A DNA stretch of 7,138 bases. Source: Verrucomicrobiota bacterium (GTDB lineage: Bacteria > Verrucomicrobiota > Verrucomicrobiia > Limisphaerales > J093). Numbering within the stretch: the first letter of the stretch is position 1; every line of letters starts with the position of its first letter. The notes below the pieces were generated by a model that was given only the letters and a program-made list of their open reading frames with translations, searched no databases and was not told where the DNA came from. The position numbers were made by a program, and so were the translations under genes. This document shows, piece by piece, positions 5,639 to 7,138 of the stretch. Location: NCBI GenBank assembly GCA_003695015.1, contig RFJD01000549.1, positions 1 to 7,138 on the forward strand, read 5' to 3'.

Positions 5639-7138
5639 ATGACCCATCTGCGGATGCCGGGGAGGGCCTTTCTGTGGGGCCTTCTCCTTCTGGGGATCGC
5701 GGGTACGACAGGCGGTCCGGCCCGGGCCGCCAACGCTCCGGACCCGCGGCCGAACCTCGTCTTCCTGCTGGCGGACGACCAGTGCTTCTGGTCGCTGGGC
5801 TGCTACGGCAATCCCGACGTCCAGACGCCCAACCTCGACCGGCTGGCGGCCGAGGGGATGGCCTTCGACCGGCACTACGACACCACCGCCATCTGCATGG
5901 CCAGCCGCGCCAGCATCCTGACCGGACTGTTCGAGTTCCGGACGGGCTGCAACTTCGACCACGGCCCGCTGGTCCGGGAACGCTGGGAACAGTCCTACCC
6001 GGTGCTGCTCCGGCGGGCCGGTTATCTGACCGCCTTCGCGGGCAAAATCGGCATCGAGGTGGCGGAGCGTCCCGGCGGCCCCTCCCGGTTGCCGGAGGAA
6101 GACTTCGACTGGTGGGGCGCCGGGCCGGGCCAGACCTTCTACGAAACCGCCCGCAACCCCTCGATGGCCCGCTACGCCGCCCAATACCCCCATTCCACCT
6201 TGGCCTACGGCGCCTTCGGTCGGGATTTCATCCGCCACGCCGCCTCCCAAGGCCGTCCCTTCTGCCTTTCGATCAGCTTCAAGGCGCCCCACCGACCGCC
6301 CACGCCCGATCCGCGGTTCGACGCGGTTTACGCCGGCCGGCGGTTCACCAAGCCGGCCAACTTCGGCCGCGAGCACGGCCTTCACTTCTCCCCCCAGAGC
6401 CGCCAGGGCCGCCAGTACAAACGCTTCCACGAGTGGGGCTACGACACCGACTACGACGGCGTCATGCGGCTCTACCACCAGCTCATTTACGGGATCGACG
6501 TCGCCGTGGGCATGATCCGGCAGGCCTTGGAGGAAGCGGGCGTGGCGAACAACACCGTCGTCATCTACACCTCCGACAACGGCTTTCTCTGCGGCGCCCA
6601 CGGTTACGCCTCGAAGGTCCTCCCCTACGAGGAAAGCTCCCGCGTGCCGCTGATCGTGTACGATCCCCGGCATCCGGGCGGCGGCCGGCGCTCTCGCGCC
6701 CTCACCGGCAACGTGGACATCGCCCCCACCTTGCTCGAACTGGCCGGCGTGCCCGTCCCGCCCGGCATCGACGGGCGCAGCCTCCTGCCGCTGTGCCGCG
6801 ACCCCGGCGCCACCATCCACGAACACCTCCCGCTGATCAACGTCTGGGGGCCGGCGCCCACCCACAGCCTCGGCGTCGTCACCGGCCGCTGGAAGTACGT
6901 CTTCTGGAATTACGGCGCCGAACCGTTCACGCCCGTCGAGGAGGTTTACGATCTGGACCACGACCCGCTGGAATTGACCAACGCCGTCGCCCGCCTGCCG
7001 GAGCCGACCCTCCGCCGCCTTCGCGCTTTCTACGACCTGTACGTCGGGCAATGGCGCCGGCAAGCCGTGCCCTGGCATGGCTATCCGCCCTTCGGGGTCA
7101 TCTTCGATCGCACCCTGCCCTGGCCGGAGAAACAAACC
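5639..7138 (+). CDS. Secreted type I sulfatase (formylglycine-dependent), 3' end beyond window
   Basis: The 500 codons visible run without a stop to the last base, so the gene is cut by the window edge. An N-terminal Sec-type signal (FLWGLLLLGIAG, cleavage likely after A-R-A at about 30) sends it to the periplasm or outside. The sulfatase fold is complete in its key sites: Ca-binding D46-D47 in FLLADDQ, the formylglycine precursor Cys86 in C-M-A-S-R-A-S-I-L-T-G, Arg90, Lys136 in F-A-G-K, H218 in K-A-P-H-R-P-P, D313-N314 in T-S-D-N-G, K326, the Y-E-E-S-S-R-V-P segment, and the C-terminal E-V-Y-D-L-D-H-D-P-L-E-L. The core is C-x-A-S-R rather than the commoner C-x-P-S-R, a known variant still suited to the formylglycine-generating enzyme. 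Such enzymes remove sulfate esters from polysaccharides or small molecules; the substrate cannot be read from sequence. It lies 40 bp after ilvD with no functional link evident. No ribosome-binding site is visible, and ATG at 5639 is chosen because it gives a complete signal peptide. Confidence 0.95.
   Translation, partial: MTHLRMPGRAFLWGLLLLGIAGTTGGPARAANAPDPRPNLVFLLADDQCFWSLGCYGNPDVQTPNLDRLAAEGMAFDRHYDTTAICMASRASILTGLFEFRTGCNFDHGPLVRERWEQSYPVLLRRAGYLTAFAGKIGIEVAERPGGPSRLPEEDFDWWGAGPGQTFYETARNPSMARYAAQYPHSTLAYGAFGRDFIRHAASQGRPFCLSISFKAPHRPPTPDPRFDAVYAGRRFTKPANFGREHGLHFSPQSRQGRQYKRFHEWGYDTDYDGVMRLYHQLIYGIDVAVGMIRQALEEAGVANNTVVIYTSDNGFLCGAHGYASKVLPYEESSRVPLIVYDPRHPGGGRRSRALTGNVDIAPTLLELAGVPVPPGIDGRSLLPLCRDPGATIHEHLPLINVWGPAPTHSLGVVTGRWKYVFWNYGAEPFTPVEEVYDLDHDPLELTNAVARLPEPTLRRLRAFYDLYVGQWRRQAVPWHGYPPFGVIFDRTLPWPEKQT

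Noticed and set aside
1873..5733. A 1286-codon open frame on the minus strand covering leuC and ilvD
   Set aside because: It is antisense to two genes with full catalytic motifs. Its translation is a low-complexity run of Gly, Ala, Val and Asp with no recognisable domain, as expected opposite high-GC codons.
5558..7135. A 525-codon minus-strand frame opposite the sulfatase
   Set aside because: It is opposite a complete sulfatase active-site set on the plus strand, and its translation shows only compositional bias.
1..7138. tRNA, rRNA, CRISPR arrays, insertion sequences or attachment sites
   Set aside because: None was seen. The gaps between genes are at most 144 bp, and no transposase-like protein, array-like repeat or cloverleaf sequence was found.

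Overview
The window is high-GC bacterial DNA with five protein-coding genes and almost no non-coding space. Several features point to Verrucomicrobiota, most likely the Pedosphaera/Limisphaerales side, or less likely Planctomycetota. These are a secreted protein with a GEVED (calcium-site-like) domain and a short C-terminal beta module ending in an aromatic-Arg-Leu pattern, a formylglycine-type sulfatase with a Sec signal, and the lack of clear Shine-Dalgarno sequences. The assignment is inferred from protein style; no rRNA or other marker is present.

Layout: (1) 1-480, plus strand, is the 3' end of a secreted GEVED-domain protein. (2) 520-1743, minus strand, is a putative lipoprotein with an all-helical, probably alpha/alpha-toroid fold, convergent with gene 1. 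(3) A 144-bp divergent spacer (1744-1887) carries a strong sigma70-like promoter for the lipoprotein and a weaker one for leuC. Both place the predicted transcription start at or next to the ATG, so both messages may be leaderless. It also contains GC-rich palindromes. (4) 1888-3261, plus strand, is leuC (isopropylmalate isomerase large subunit), of a type that resembles the plant plastid enzyme. (5) 3331-5598, plus strand, is ilvD (dihydroxy-acid dehydratase) with a large in-frame insertion. (6) 5639 to the window end, plus strand, is a secreted type I sulfatase cut off by the window edge.

leuC and ilvD form a branched-chain amino acid pair. IlvD makes the 2-oxo acids for valine and isoleucine, and its product 2-oxoisovalerate feeds the leucine branch, where LeuC isomerises isopropylmalate. 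Both enzymes use Fe-S clusters. No leuD (small subunit) is present in the window, although LeuC needs one.

The most notable feature is the IlvD architecture. Between its N-terminal Fe-S/Mg domain and its C-terminal swivel domain, where E. coli IlvD has roughly 40 linker residues, this protein has about 180. These include a segment that reads as an NTF2/SnoaL-like domain. Catalytic motifs on both sides are intact, so this looks like a real domain insertion and a candidate for an undescribed regulatory or structural variant of a core metabolic enzyme.
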